Positions 35,344 through 46,400 of a stretch of DNA of 64,000 nucleotides are shown piece after piece. The stretch lies in the NCBI RefSeq assembly GCF_029338335.1, contig NZ_CP119797.1. One strand, written 5' to 3'. Every line of letters starts with the position of its first letter. The first letter of the stretch is position 1. The notes beneath the pieces were generated by a model. The model was not told the origin of the DNA. It worked only from the letters and a program-made list of their open reading frames with translations, and did no database searches. Made by a program: the position numbers and the translations under genes. The stretch is from Halomontanus rarus (GTDB taxonomy: Archaea; Halobacteriota; Halobacteria; Halobacteriales; Natrialbaceae).

Positions 35344-36550
35344 TGATAACACCTTCCTCCTCCTCCCCCTCCCCCTTCACGAGAGCGGTCGAACGAATCG
35401 GCCGGTCCGCAACTCCCTCGTCGGGCAACTCACCCGCCTCCGCCGCGTCCGCCGTCTCCGCGTGAATGCAAGCGACGTGATGGCCGTCTCCACCGACGGC
35501 TCTCTCGAGCGATGGGTGTACCTCCCGACACTCCTCGGTCGCTTCCGGGCAGCGATCCGCGAACGAACAGCCCGTCGGCATCTCGTGATCTAACAGATCG
35601 GGAACGTTACCGGGGATCGGTCGGATCGTCGCGTCCGAATCGTCGAAATCCGGGAGTGATCCGAGAAGCCCGTCGGTGTACGGATTGAGCGCCCGGTCGA
35701 ACACCTGCCGGGTCGGACCGACCTCGAGCAGTTCGCCCGCGTACATGACGGCGGTTCTGTCCGCGATATCGGCGACGACGCCGAGATTGTGCGTGATGAG
35801 CAGGATGCTCAGCCCCGTATCCGATCGGAGTTCTCGGAGCAGATCGATGATCCCCGCCTGAATCGTCACGTCGAGTCCGGTCGTCGGCTCGTCGGCGACG
35901 AGCACCGTCGGATCGGAGGCGAGCGCCTGTGCGACCATCGCTCGTTGAAGCATGCCGCCGCTGTACTGATGCGGGTACTCGTCGACTCGATCGATCGGGT
36001 CGGGGATATCGACGCGTTCGAGGAGTTCGATCGCTCGTTCGTAGCTCTCGTCGGAGACGAACGACGTTCTCGGCGAGAGGATATCTCGAGCCAGATCGAG
36101 GAATCCGTACCGATCGCCCCGATCGAGGCGCTCGTTGCACTCGACGGCTTCGGCGATCTGTTCACCGACCGTCAGTGCGGGGTTGAACGCGGCGCTCGGG
36201 TCCTGAAAGATCATGCCGAATTCGGTCCCACAGAGGGACCGTCGGATGGCCGGTGAGACGGCACGCAAATCGACGTACTCGCCGTCGACCGACGCCGTTC
36301 GCTCGCCCAGTTCGGCCGCGAGGTCGGGCGACCGAAACCAGAGCTCGCCGTCCGTGATCTCACCGGGTGGTTCGATCAGGTCCATCATGGACAACCCGGT
36401 GACGCTCTTGCCGCTGCCGCTCTCGCCGACCACCGCGAGAACCTCACCTCGGTTCAGATCGAAGCTGACGCCGGAGACCGCGTTCACCTGTCCCGCGTCG
36501 GTAAAGAAGCGGGTCGTGAGATCGCGAACCGAGAGGAGGTCCGCCGTCAT
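35336..36550 (-). CDS. ABC importer ATPase, DppD/OppD type
   Basis: A 404-aa ATPase with Walker A GESGSGKS (near residue 40), Q-loop MIFQDPSAAFNP, signature YSGGMLQR, Walker B VLVADEPTTGLD, and the C-terminal GCSFADRCP motif. ATG at 36550 overlaps the stop of the DppC-type permease as ATGA and fits the family start (MTADLLSVRDLTTRF). An internal stretch with extra acidic residues and the Glu-rich end (GEGEEEEG) are halophilic features. It works with the DppF-type partner downstream to drive import; peptides or other nitrogen-rich compounds are plausible. Confidence 0.92.
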   Translation of the reverse strand: MTADLLSVRDLTTRFFTDAGQVNAVSGVSFDLNRGEVLAVVGESGSGKSVTGLSMMDLIEPPGEITDGELWFRSPDLAAELGERTASVDGEYVDLRAVSPAIRRSLCGTEFGMIFQDPSAAFNPALTVGEQIAEAVECNERLDRGDRYGFLDLARDILSPRTSFVSDESYERAIELLERVDIPDPIDRVDEYPHQYSGGMLQRAMVAQALASDPTVLVADEPTTGLDVTIQAGIIDLLRELRSDTGLSILLITHNLGVVADIADRTAVMYAGELLEVGPTRQVFDRALNPYTDGLLGSLPDFDDSDATIRPIPGNVPDLLDHEMPTGCSFADRCPEATEECREVHPSLERAVGGDGHHVACIHAETADAAEAGELPDEGVADRPIRSTALVKGEGEEEEGVINE

Positions 36551-37548
36551 ACGCCACCCCGCTGAATCCCCGGATCGAGGGCGTCTCTGAGCAGGTCCCC
36601 CAGGAGATTGATGCCGACGACGGTAACGACGATGAACAGACCCGGAACCGTAGACAGCCACCACGACGTTCCGAGATAATCCCGTCCGGCCGCGATATCG
36701 TATCCCCACGAGAGGCTCGTCCCCGAGAAACCGAGAAACGAGAGGGAACTCTCGATGATGATGATGGACGCGACCTGGATCGTCGCGAGGACCAAGATCG
36801 GCGTGATCGAGTTGGGCAGGACGTGCCGTCGAATGATTCCCAGATCGCTCATTCCCATCGTCCGCGCCGCCGTCACGTACTCCTCGTTTTTCGCCGCGAT
36901 CGCCTCGCTCCGGGCGACGCGTGCGATCCACACCCAGATCACACTCGAGATCGCGAGCGTGATCGTGACGGGAAACGTCAGGTGGGTCGGACGGTCGCCG
37001 ACGAGCCCGCTCACAACCAGTGGATCGGGGATATTGACGTTCACGCTCCCGAATATACCGATCATCGCGAGGGTGATCAGGAGCGCCGGAAATGCGAGGA
37101 CGATGTCCACGAACCGCATCAACACGGTGTCAGTCGTCCCGCTGTAGTATCCGGACACCATCCCGACGGTCGTCCCGACGACGAGGGACACGACCATCGC
37201 GGTGAACGCGACGAGGATCGACGTCCGTGCGCCGTAGATCGTCCGCGAGAGGACATCCCGTCCGTTGCTATCGGTCCCCAGCGGATACGTCATCGAGCCC
37301 GCGTTCGACTCGGTGACGGTCCGGATTTCGCCGTCGATCATCCGCGTCGTCTGCTCGTCGTCCCCGCCGAAGAAGACCGGCGGCTGGTGGTTGCGAGAAC
37401 TGTCCTGATCGGTCGGATCGTGCGGTGCGAGTACCGGCGCGAAGATCGCCATGAGGACCAGACACACCAGAACGATCACGCCGATCGTCGCGACCGTGTT
37501 CGCCCGGAGTTCCGTTCTCAGCGCCGCTCGAGTTCTGTCGGATATCAT
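36547..37548 (-). CDS. ABC importer permease, DppC type (second system)
   Basis: A 333-aa permease with an early helix (VIVLVCLVLMAIFAPVLAP), the family motif YPLGTDSNGRDVLSRTIYGARTS and a coupling loop TAARTMGMSDLGIIRRHVLPN. Five further helices follow. It overlaps the DppB-type permease upstream and the DppD ATPase downstream by 4 nt each, so the proteins are likely made in fixed ratio. Confidence 0.93.
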   Translation of the reverse strand: MISDRTRAALRTELRANTVATIGVIVLVCLVLMAIFAPVLAPHDPTDQDSSRNHQPPVFFGGDDEQTTRMIDGEIRTVTESNAGSMTYPLGTDSNGRDVLSRTIYGARTSILVAFTAMVVSLVVGTTVGMVSGYYSGTTDTVLMRFVDIVLAFPALLITLAMIGIFGSVNVNIPDPLVVSGLVGDRPTHLTFPVTITLAISSVIWVWIARVARSEAIAAKNEEYVTAARTMGMSDLGIIRRHVLPNSITPILVLATIQVASIIIIESSLSFLGFSGTSLSWGYDIAAGRDYLGTSWWLSTVPGLFIVVTVVGINLLGDLLRDALDPGIQRGGV

Positions 37549-38537
37549 GCTAATTCCACCTGCGGATTCAGTTTCGCGTTGACGAAGTCGACGGCGATGT
37601 TGGTCAGGACGTAGCCTGCGCCGACGAGGATCAGGATTCCCTGCATCATCGGCCAGTCGGAGACGTTCAGTGATCTGATGAACAGCGTTCCGAGCCCCGG
37701 CCAGGCGAAGACCGACTCGACGACGACCGACCCGCCGATGAGACCGCCGAGTTGCAGTCCGGTCACCGTCACCACCGGGGTGAGGCTATTTCGAAGGACG
37801 TAGCGGTACACGAGCAACGGTTCGGGAAGCCCCTTGCCGCGTGCGGCGAGGACGTACTCTTTTCCCAACTCCTCGAGGACGCCGTTCCGAGTCAGTCGGA
37901 AGAGCAGCGCCATGTAGTACGTTCCGAGCGCGATCGTCGGGAGGATCATGTGGGCGACCCACGTCGAGAGTCCGCCGACGTCCCGCTCGAAAACGACGAG
38001 GCCGATCGCGTCGGTTAATCCGACGGGCCTCCCGCTGGTCGGCAGCAGGTCGAGTTGTACCGAAACGAACAGCACCATCATTATTGCGAGCCAGAAGTTC
38101 GGCGTGCTGACACCGCCCAGAGAAACGAGATTCGAGGTCGAGTCGACTTTCGTTCCGCGGTACATCGCACTGAGTATGCCGAGCGGAATCGACGCAAACA
38201 CCGCAAAGAGCAGTGCAGCGACCGCCAGTTCCAGGGTTCCCGGTAACGCGTGTAGTATCCGTCGGAGGACCGACGTATTGGTCATGTACGAGAACCCGAG
38301 ATCGCCCTGCGCGACGCTGGCCAGATAGTTCACGTACTGGACCAGGATAGGTTCGGTCAGCCCGAGGTCCTCCTCGATCTGCCGGACGAGTTCCGGGCCA
38401 GCGTCGTCTGGCGCCATCAACCGAGCGGGGTTCGTCGGCGAAATAACTCGAAACAGGAAGACCGTCGTGATCACTCCCCAGACCACGAAGATCCCCTGTA
38501 CTGAACGCCGAGCGACGAATGTAAGTACCTCTTTCAT
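37545..38537 (-). CDS. ABC importer permease, DppB type (second system)
   Basis: A 330-aa permease with the DppB pattern: first helix after RRSVQGIFVVWGVITTVFLF, outside region with GDLGFSYMTNTSV, and coupling loop YVLAARGKGLPEPLLVYRYVLRNSLTPVV. It starts 33 nt after the binding-protein stop and overlaps the DppC gene by 4 nt. Six helices are expected. Confidence 0.93.
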   Translation of the reverse strand: MKEVLTFVARRSVQGIFVVWGVITTVFLFRVISPTNPARLMAPDDAGPELVRQIEEDLGLTEPILVQYVNYLASVAQGDLGFSYMTNTSVLRRILHALPGTLELAVAALLFAVFASIPLGILSAMYRGTKVDSTSNLVSLGGVSTPNFWLAIMMVLFVSVQLDLLPTSGRPVGLTDAIGLVVFERDVGGLSTWVAHMILPTIALGTYYMALLFRLTRNGVLEELGKEYVLAARGKGLPEPLLVYRYVLRNSLTPVVTVTGLQLGGLIGGSVVVESVFAWPGLGTLFIRSLNVSDWPMMQGILILVGAGYVLTNIAVDFVNAKLNPQVELA

Positions 38538-38570
38538 AGTAGGAAAATTTGTATCGGTATCCGTCCACCG

Positions 38571-40235
38571 TTATTCGACGGGGCCGGAACCGACGGCGGT
38601 CATGAGTTCGTCGTTACGCGGTTCCCAGTCGAAGGCCTCGTTGATACCGTAGACGCTCTCTTGTTGGTGGAGGAACAGCCACACCGCTTCCTCGCGCGCG
38701 ATGGTGTTCGCCTCCTGGAGGAGGGCTTCGCGATCGTTCGGATCCTCGGTATTGGCCGCCTCGTCGATGAGACCCTGAATTTCGTCTCGCTCGTCGCTCT
38801 CGACTTTGCCGAACCGACCGACGCGGTCGTCGAGGACGATTGCCTGAAACGTCTGGGAAGCGTCGTACGACGGGTGCCCGTAACCGACGGCGAAGAAGTC
38901 CATCTCGTCCGGATCGTGCTGTTCGTTCCACAGCGTCCCGAAGGTCGTGAGATCGAGTTCGTTCACGTCACAGGAGACGTTCGGGAGGTCGTCGATATAC
39001 CCCGCGACCGCCGTGACGAACTCGGTGTCCAGTAACATTCGCCCGACGCCGAAACTGAGCTCGAGTTCGACCCCGGCGTGTCCGCTCTCCTCGACGAGTT
39101 CTTCCGCGCGTTCCGGATCGTACGGGTACGGATCGAGTTCGGGATTGTATCCGAACATCTCCGGAAGGGCGGGCTGGGAGGAGACGGTTCCGAAGCCTTG
39201 CATCACGTTCTCGATGTACTCCTCGTTGTTCACGGCGTAGTTCATCGCCTGCCGAAACTCCTTGCTGTCCCACGGTTCGACGGTCACGTCCATGACGCCG
39301 TGGACGACCCGAGAACTCGGCCGAGACGTGACTGATAGGTCCGGTTTCTCGTCGACTCTTCCGACGTCAGCAGGGGGTAACGTCTCGATCAACTGTACTT
39401 CCCCCGCGAGGAGTTGGTTGACCCGCGTCGCACTCTCGGTTACTCCGGTGTACGTTACTTCCTCGAACGCCGGCGGATCGCCCCAGTACTCCTCGAACGG
39501 TTCGAAGACGGCGTAATCTTGCTCGACGAAATCGACCAGCCGGTAGGGACCGGTACCGTTGATTTCCGTGCCGACGGTTTCGATGTCGTTATCCTGAACC
39601 CATTCCTTATTCAGAATTATAATTCCGAGGTAGGACGCTGCGGAGGTCTCGATGGCGGTATTCAGCCCGTCCGAGACGAGATCGACCGTGTAGTCGTCGA
39701 CGACTTCCACGTCTTCGATACCGATGACGTGCCCCTGCCGATCGGACGTGAGATCCACGTCGTTGTCGATGATCCGTCGAACGCTGTACTGAACGTCTTC
39801 CGCGGTCAGTTCTCCGCCGTCGTGCCACTGAACGCCCTCCCTGAGTTCGAATCGGTACTGGCCCGGTTCGACGCGGTACCAGTCGGTCGCCAAACGCGGC
39901 TCCACGTCGCCCTGGGGACCTCGAGCCAGAAGCCCCTCGTACGCGTTCATCGTTACCGACGACGCAGGAATACCCGCAGACTGGTGCGGATCCACGGTAT
40001 CGGCACCCTCGGAGCTGAGGATGATTTCGACCTCCGAGAGCGACTCCTGTCCACCGTCACCGTTCCCGCCGTTACCACCGTTGCCGTTACCGTTTCCACC
40101 GTTGCCGTTCCCCCCTTCATCGTCACTGCCGACACATCCAGCGATGACTGTCGTTCCGACCGCAGCGGTCCCACCCAGAGACTGCATAAATTTACGCCGT
40201 CGAACTCCCTTTGCGACCGAATCTCTTTCCGTCAT
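38571..40235 (-). CDS. Lipoprotein substrate-binding protein (SBP_bac_5, second system)
   Basis: A 554-aa receptor with a Tat motif (RRRKFMQSLGG), lipobox IAGC (Cys34) and a Gly/Asn linker with repeated GNGG units. The mature part has the family 5 hallmark (GLLARGPQGDVEPRLATDW, and FELREGVQWHDGGELTAEDVQYS). An AT-rich TATA element (ATATATAAGTATT, about 40263-40276) lies about 30 nt before the ATG. It is the first gene of the importer operon that ends in the MATE gene. Dipeptide, oligopeptide or nickel-type ligands are all known for this family; the ligand here is unknown. Confidence 0.93.
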   Translation of the reverse strand: MTERDSVAKGVRRRKFMQSLGGTAAVGTTVIAGCVGSDDEGGNGNGGNGNGNGGNGGNGDGGQESLSEVEIILSSEGADTVDPHQSAGIPASSVTMNAYEGLLARGPQGDVEPRLATDWYRVEPGQYRFELREGVQWHDGGELTAEDVQYSVRRIIDNDVDLTSDRQGHVIGIEDVEVVDDYTVDLVSDGLNTAIETSAASYLGIIILNKEWVQDNDIETVGTEINGTGPYRLVDFVEQDYAVFEPFEEYWGDPPAFEEVTYTGVTESATRVNQLLAGEVQLIETLPPADVGRVDEKPDLSVTSRPSSRVVHGVMDVTVEPWDSKEFRQAMNYAVNNEEYIENVMQGFGTVSSQPALPEMFGYNPELDPYPYDPERAEELVEESGHAGVELELSFGVGRMLLDTEFVTAVAGYIDDLPNVSCDVNELDLTTFGTLWNEQHDPDEMDFFAVGYGHPSYDASQTFQAIVLDDRVGRFGKVESDERDEIQGLIDEAANTEDPNDREALLQEANTIAREEAVWLFLHQQESVYGINEAFDWEPRNDELMTAVGSGPVE

Positions 40236-40597
40236 ATCTTGATATGGACGATTCGAGTCTAATACTTATATATTCTGGACAAGCAATTCAGTATACCGAT
40301 GAGAACCTAGAGTTGTTTAATGGGATATCCTAATAATTGAAAGTCAGCGAGATTACAAAACCGGCGATCGTCGACCGGGACTCGACCCGGGCGTGCGAGG
40401 CCAGAAGGATCGAAACCGGGTGACGGGGATCGACCACCCTCGAAAGCATCACGGATCGATCGTGAGAAGGCGGAACCGTTCGCCTCGAGTCCAACTCCTC
40501 GAACGTGGATCCGAACCCCTCGAGTCTGCACGACCGACAGAATACCCTAATATAATACGATCAGAACGGTTATCACTCGGATCGAGGTGAACGAACT
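40236..40597. other. Divergent promoter region between the second importer and the cysteine hydrolases
   Basis: Contains the TATA box of the binding-protein gene on the minus strand and, on the plus strand, an AT-rich TAATATAATA at about 40549-40558. A GAGGTGA ribosome site at 40584-40590 sets the start of the first hydrolase at 40598. No gene seen. Confidence 0.5.
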
Positions 40598-41299
40598 ATG
40601 GGTGAAACCATACGAGAGAACCACTACGTACCCGACTACGTGAGCGAAACCGACCTCGAGTACTTCGCAAAGAGCGGAACGGACAAGACGACTGGCTGGG
40701 GAGACAAGCCAGCACTGCTGATCGTGGACATGACCGAAGCGTTCGTCGACGGCGAGTATATAACCGGGCGATCGGACACCGGACAGGCGGCGGTGGAGGC
40801 GAACGAACGCCTGCTTACCGCGGCACGCGAGACTGGCGTTCCGGTCTTTTACACGACGCCGATCGGCGACGGGACGCTCCCCGACGAGTATCGGTCCGCG
40901 TCGGGCCAGACCGAGCTGAGCGAGGAGCGGCGTCGAATATACTCCACGAGCGGGAACGCCATCGCGGACCCTATCGCACCGGCCGACGACGAGGTGGTCA
41001 TCGAGAAGCCGGCACCGAGTTCCTTCTTCGATACCCACCTCTCGAACGTGCTTCACTACTACGATATCGACACGCTGATCGTCACCGGAATGACCACTAG
41101 CGGCTGCGTCAGAGCGACCGTCGTGGACGGAAAATCGAGCAACTTCAGGATCGTCGTTCCCGTCGAGTGCGTCGCCGACCGATCGATCAGTTCCCACGAG
41201 ATGTCGCTGTTCGACATGGACATGAAGTATGCCGACGTGACCCCGCTTGAGGACGTCCTCGAGCACCTCGAGACGATGGAACCGGTGCTGGCTGACTGA
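40598..41299 (+). CDS. Cysteine hydrolase, isochorismatase fold (copy 1)
   Basis: A 233-aa amidohydrolase-like protein with the Asp-Lys-Cys triad of the family: D44 (LIVDM), K137 (IEKPAPSSFF) and C170 (TTSGCVRAT). It resembles N-carbamoylsarcosine amidase and related ureidohydrolases more than true isochorismatases, judged by the FFDTHL and TSGCVRATVVDG stretches. A Shine-Dalgarno GAGGTGA sets the start, unlike the leaderless neighbours. The divergent importer operon may supply its substrate, an amide or carbamoyl compound. Copy 2 follows 364 nt later. Confidence 0.88.
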   Translation: MGETIRENHYVPDYVSETDLEYFAKSGTDKTTGWGDKPALLIVDMTEAFVDGEYITGRSDTGQAAVEANERLLTAARETGVPVFYTTPIGDGTLPDEYRSASGQTELSEERRRIYSTSGNAIADPIAPADDEVVIEKPAPSSFFDTHLSNVLHYYDIDTLIVTGMTTSGCVRATVVDGKSSNFRIVVPVECVADRSISSHEMSLFDMDMKYADVTPLEDVLEHLETMEPVLAD

Positions 41300-41663
41300 G
41301 TCTCCCAACTCCGCGTCGCTCGCCGAGCGAAGTCGAGTCGAGTGGATCGACGTCTACGACGGTCGTGGAGTGGCTCGAGTCCTCGTCGATGCCGAAACGA
41401 GTGAGGAGCGTCGACGGCGCGCCGTCACGCAGACTCGCGCGGTTGCATAGTCGTCGACCGCGGAGTCTGGCGACCCGCACACCCGTCCTCGTCCCGATCA
41501 GCGAGTGTCGCGCACTCGACGCCACAGACTCGAATTTTTTATGTGTGCAATAGAAGAGTCATCATAGATACGTTCGTGACAATATTAAGGTTATTCTAGG
41601 CGTAGAAGGACTTCAATCGCCACTAAGCACGAGCTTTTTAAACCAGTACTGTGGCTTCCTCGT
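41300..41663. other. Spacer between two hydrolase genes with own promoter for copy 2
   Basis: A T-run (AATTTTTTAT) near 41533-41542 may end the first transcript. CTTTTTAAACC at about 41632-41642 is a TATA box about 26 nt before the next ATG (41664), so copy 2 can be transcribed alone as a leaderless message. Confidence 0.5.
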
Positions 41664-42380
41664 ATGGGTCAGAACCTTATAGACCTGAAAGCGGAGAACT
41701 ACGTTCCAGACGTCGTCCCGGATTCGGACCTCGAGTACTTCGAGACCGACGGGAAGTCCAGAAAGATCGGCTGGGGAGACACTCCCGCGGTCCTCGTCGT
41801 CGATATGACGCTCGCCTTTACCGAGGAACGGCCCGAAGTGGGCGAACCGTGCGTGGAGGCGAACGCCGAACTGATCGACGCGGCCCGCGACGCCGGCGTT
41901 CCGGTGTTCTACGTGACGCCAACCGCGTCCGGAACCTATCCGGACGACTATCACGGAACGACGAAGACCTCGAGCGGAGAGAGCGAAAAACCCGACGCGG
42001 AACGCCTCGAGTGGCAGGAGAAACTCGATACGATCGCACCGGAACTCGAACCTCGAGAAGACGAGGTCGTCCTCCCGAAACCTCGCGCGAGTTCGTTCTT
42101 CGACACGCACGTCGGGAACATGCTCCACTATTACGATATCGACACGCTGATCGTCACCGGGATGACCACCAGCGGCTGTGTCAGAGGAACCGTCGTCGAC
42201 GGCCAGTCGAGTAACTTCAACGTCATCGTTCCCCCGGAGTGCGTCGCCGATCGGTCGATCATCTCACACGAGATGTCGCTGTTCGACATGAGCATGAAAT
42301 ACGCCGACGTGACGCCGCTGGATGCCGTCATCGGGAAACTCGATGAGTACACGGAGACCTCCGTTCTCGCGGATGACTGA
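41664..42380 (+). CDS. Cysteine hydrolase, isochorismatase fold (copy 2)
   Basis: A 238-aa paralogue of the preceding gene with the same triad: D47 (VVDMTLAFT), K139 (LPKPRASSFF), C172 (TTSGCVRGT). The C-terminal third is nearly identical between copies (HYYDIDTLIVTGMTTSGCVR and SHEMSLFDM). The middle differs (residues 95-130), which may reflect different substrates or subunits of a hetero-oligomer. Its own TATA box predicts a leaderless start, whereas copy 1 has a ribosome site. Confidence 0.88.
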   Translation: MGQNLIDLKAENYVPDVVPDSDLEYFETDGKSRKIGWGDTPAVLVVDMTLAFTEERPEVGEPCVEANAELIDAARDAGVPVFYVTPTASGTYPDDYHGTTKTSSGESEKPDAERLEWQEKLDTIAPELEPREDEVVLPKPRASSFFDTHVGNMLHYYDIDTLIVTGMTTSGCVRGTVVDGQSSNFNVIVPPECVADRSIISHEMSLFDMSMKYADVTPLDAVIGKLDEYTETSVLADD

Positions 42381-43435
42381 ACGGGAGCGTTTCGAAGACC
42401 ACCGATCGAACGGTCCCGTACGGAACGGGTCGAACACGTCCCGACGACGCCTCGACGAACCGAGTCGAACCGAACTCGGTGGAGAGTAACGACCGAGCAC
42501 GGACACACCGGTCGCACGATCGCCGTACGACTGAGACGCAGTACCGTTCAGTAGCGAGAATCACGCGTTCCTGGCGTGGCGGCGGTGACGGAACTACCTC
42601 GCGTGATACGCTCACAGAACGTGAAAAGTAGTAGAACCAGGGAGGCTATTTGCGGATACGGTACGATTATTGTCACTACCACAGCCAAACAGAATTGCGT
42701 TTATTATACAATACAAAATCGGATTCGATCCGTCCTCGACGACCCCGTATTCGGGCGCCGAGGGATCGCTCGAGCCGACCGAAACGATTCCAACACCCAA
42801 CAGACAGACTCGAGACGGAACGGCCTGCAGTTCGGTATCCAGACGTCACCGAACTCCGTCGGCTCCGAGCACACGATCCCACCGACTCCGTGTAGCCGTC
42901 GGCATTCGATGACCGTTTCAGCGCGAAAGAGCGTCACCGACTCGAGTTCACGGAGCGAGGCGGATCGAGAAGCCGTGTCGGATCCTCGGTCCGGCGAGAT
43001 CACGTCGTGTGGGTAGGCAGCCGGTGGCAATCGAATACTATTTTACATATTGTGCAATTCTATATCCGATCCTCGATAATAGACAGGAGTTTGATGTACT
43101 GGCCGCGGCGCTGATCACCGGCAGCGTCCACTGACCGGGCCCACTCCGGGCACGCCGGATGACCGCCCGCTCCGTTCCCGGTGAATGCGAGAGCGACGGT
43201 CGGTCCACACCCTCAGTCTCGCCTTGATCGTCTCGACGCGGATCTACGCCCTGATGTTCCCGTCTTCGGACACCGGCGGAATCGGCGGTTCAGTCGCAGA
43301 TAGTGGCGATCGAAGCGGTTTGGACACCGATCGAACGGCCAGATTCGACGGTAACGAGAGGATCCGGTCCCGCCGAGAGTTCCGAGAACTACCGATCAGC
43401 AGGAGATTTATCACTCTCACTCCCGACCAACGGAT
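42381..43435. other. Long gene-poor stretch before the sensor kinase
   Basis: About 1.05 kb with no frame I would defend. A 7-bp hairpin (ACCGAGT, 8-nt loop, ACTCGGT) at 42459-42480 lies about 80 nt downstream of copy 2 and could form near the 3' end of its transcript. AT-rich patches occur near 42650-42725 and 43035-43075. GATTTATCAC near 43400-43410 is a plausible TATA box for the kinase gene. Confidence 0.45.
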
Positions 43436-46400
43436 ATGAGTACACGATCGGGTGCCACAGGGGGGCTGTTCTGGGGGGATGTCGACGACAGTGTGGCACT
43501 CAAGCGCTACCGGACGCTCGTCACGACGATCGACGACGGAATCTACCAACTCGACGCCGACGGGCGCTTCGTCGCGGTCAACGACGCCGTCGTCGAGACG
43601 ACCGGCTACACGCGCGAGGAACTCCTCGGCGAACACGCCTCGCTGGTACTCGAGGCCGACGGTGAGTGCGTCGACCGCACGCTTCTCGAGACGAGCGAAA
43701 CGGAAGCCGACGACGTCACGACTTTCGAACGCACGATCCATACCGCCGACGGTCGAACGGTACCCTGCGAACTTCGGCTCGCGCCGGTGGCGGGCGACAC
43801 CGAAGACGAGTCACGGGGAACGATCGGGATCGCTCGCGTGCGGCCGGAGACGACGTCGGATACGCGCGAGGTGGGCCAGGATCGGGATCGGGATCGGGAC
43901 CGTGACAGTGACCGGGATCGGAACGGAGGCCGAGACCGAGCATCGTACGAATCGATTACGACCGTGCTCGACGAGGCGGATATCGGTGTCGTCGTGCTCG
44001 ACGAGGCCCTCGAGGTCGCGTGGATCGACGAGACGAGCGAAGAGATGCTCGGACTCGACCACGAGACGGTGGTCGGCCGAGACAACCGAACGGTGATCGA
44101 GGAGACGCTCAAAGGTCGATTCACCGACCCCGAGGCGTTCGCCGAAACGGTCCTGTCGACCTACGACGACGGCGGCTACATCGACCGCTTCGAGTGTCGG
44201 GTCACGGAAAACGAGGGCCTCGACAACCGGTGGCTCGAGTACCAGAGCAAACCGATCGAGTCCGGCCAATACGCCGGTGGACGGGTCGAACTCTACTACG
44301 ATATCACCGACCGAAAGCACTCGGAAGGCGCCTTACAGGAGAGTCAAGCGGAGTTTCACTCGCTGATCGACGCCGTCGAGGAGTACGCGATCTTCCGGCT
44401 GGATCCGGCGGGAACCGTCGTCAGCTGGAACGAAGGCGCGCGGCAGATCAAAGGCTACGACCGCGAGGAGATCGTCGGCGAACACTTCTCGACGTTCTAC
44501 ACCGAGGCCGATCGAGCCGCGGACGTTCCCGAACGGAACCTCGAGATCGCGACCGCGAACGGCTCCGTCGAGGACGAGGGGTGGCGCGTCAGGAAAGACG
44601 GGACGCGCTTCTGGGCGAACGTGACGATAACGGCGATCCGGGACGAGGACGGAACCCACCGAGGGTACCTGAAGGTCACTCGCGACATGACGGACCGCCG
44701 GGAGCGCGAGCGGGAACTCGAGAGCGAACTCGAGCGCATCCTCAGTCGGATCTCCGACGCCTTCTACGCGGTCGACGACGAGTATCGATTCACGCACGTC
44801 AACGACCGCGCCGCGGAACTGCTCCAGCACACGGAAGAGGAGTTACTCGGCGAGCAACTCTGGGACGTGTTTCCCGACCTCGTCGACCTCGACGAGGTCT
44901 GGGACGCCTTCCACACGGCGCTGGAAACGCAGGAGGCGACCAGCTACGAACTGTACTACGACACGCTCGATTTCTGGGTCGAGGCGAATCTCTATCCCTC
45001 CGAGTCCGGAATCTCGGTGTACTTCCGCGACGTCACCGACCGCAAAGAGCGCGAGCGGGAACTCGAGCGGACGGAGCGCCGGTTCGAGGCGATCTTCGAG
45101 GACCCGAACATCCTCGTCGGACTCCTCGAGACCGACGGCACGGTACTCGATATCAACGGGACGGCGATGGAGTACGTCGAGGCCGACCTCGCAGACGTAA
45201 CCGGCGAGCCCTTCTGGGAAACCCCGTGGTGGGGCGAGGGCGATGGCGTCCAGTCGGCTGTCAAGGAGTGGACCGAACGCGCGGCGGCGGGCGAGTACGT
45301 CGACTTCGAGGCCGACCTCACCCGGCCGGACGGCGAGGAGTACACGCTCAACGGCGTCTTCAGACCGGTCACGGACGACGGCGACGTCGTGTCGATCGTC
45401 GTGTCGGATCGGGACATCACGGAACGGAAGAAGCGCGAACGCGAACTCGAGGAGTCCGAGCAGCGCTATCGCACCCTCGCCGAGCACTTCCCGAACGGTA
45501 TCGTAACGCTGTTCGACCACGACCTCGAGTACACGCTCGCAGCGGGACAGGGCTTCGACAAGATACCGATGGAACCGGCCGACCTCGAGGGAAGACGCTT
45601 CTTGGAGGTCTGGCCCGACGAGACCGCCGAAACGCTCGAACCCGTGTTTCGGGCCGCACTCGAGGGAACGGAGCGATCGGTCGAACTCTCGTACGCCGGT
45701 CGGGAGTGGGTACTCTACGCGGTGCCGATCACCGACAACCGGGGAGACGTCTTCGCCGGGGTGACGATGGCCCACGACATCACCGAACGCAAGGCGAACC
45801 AGCGGAAACTCGAGGAGGCGGTTTCCCAACTCGAGGAGTCCAACGAGCGCTTGGAGCAGTTCGCCTACGCCGCCTCCCACGACCTCCAGGAGCCCCTGCG
45901 GATGGTCTCGAGTTACCTCCAGCTCATCGAGCGTCGGTACGGCGACGCCCTCGACGACGACGGCGAGGAGTTCCTCGCGTTCGCGGTCGACGGCGCCGAG
46001 CGGATGCGCTCGATGATCGACGGTCTCCTCGAGTACTCCCGCGTCGAGACGCGCGGCGAGCCCCTCGAACCGACGGAACTCGAAACGGTTCTCGACGCGG
46101 TGGTCGAGGATTTACAGCTCCGGATCGAGGAGACGAACGCCGAGATTACGGCGTCGTCGCTCCCCCGCGTCGAGGGGGACGACGGCCAGTTACGGCAGGT
46201 CTTCCAGAATCTCCTGAGTAACGCGATCACCTACAGCGGAGACGAACCGCCTCGAATTCGGATCGACGCAGAGCGCCGACGAACCGGACGAGACGAGGAG
46301 TGGGTGATTTCGGTCCGCGACGAGGGCGTCGGGATCGACCCCGAGGATCAAGACGAGGTGTTCGACGTCTTTCAGCGCCTGCACAGCCGCGACGAATATC

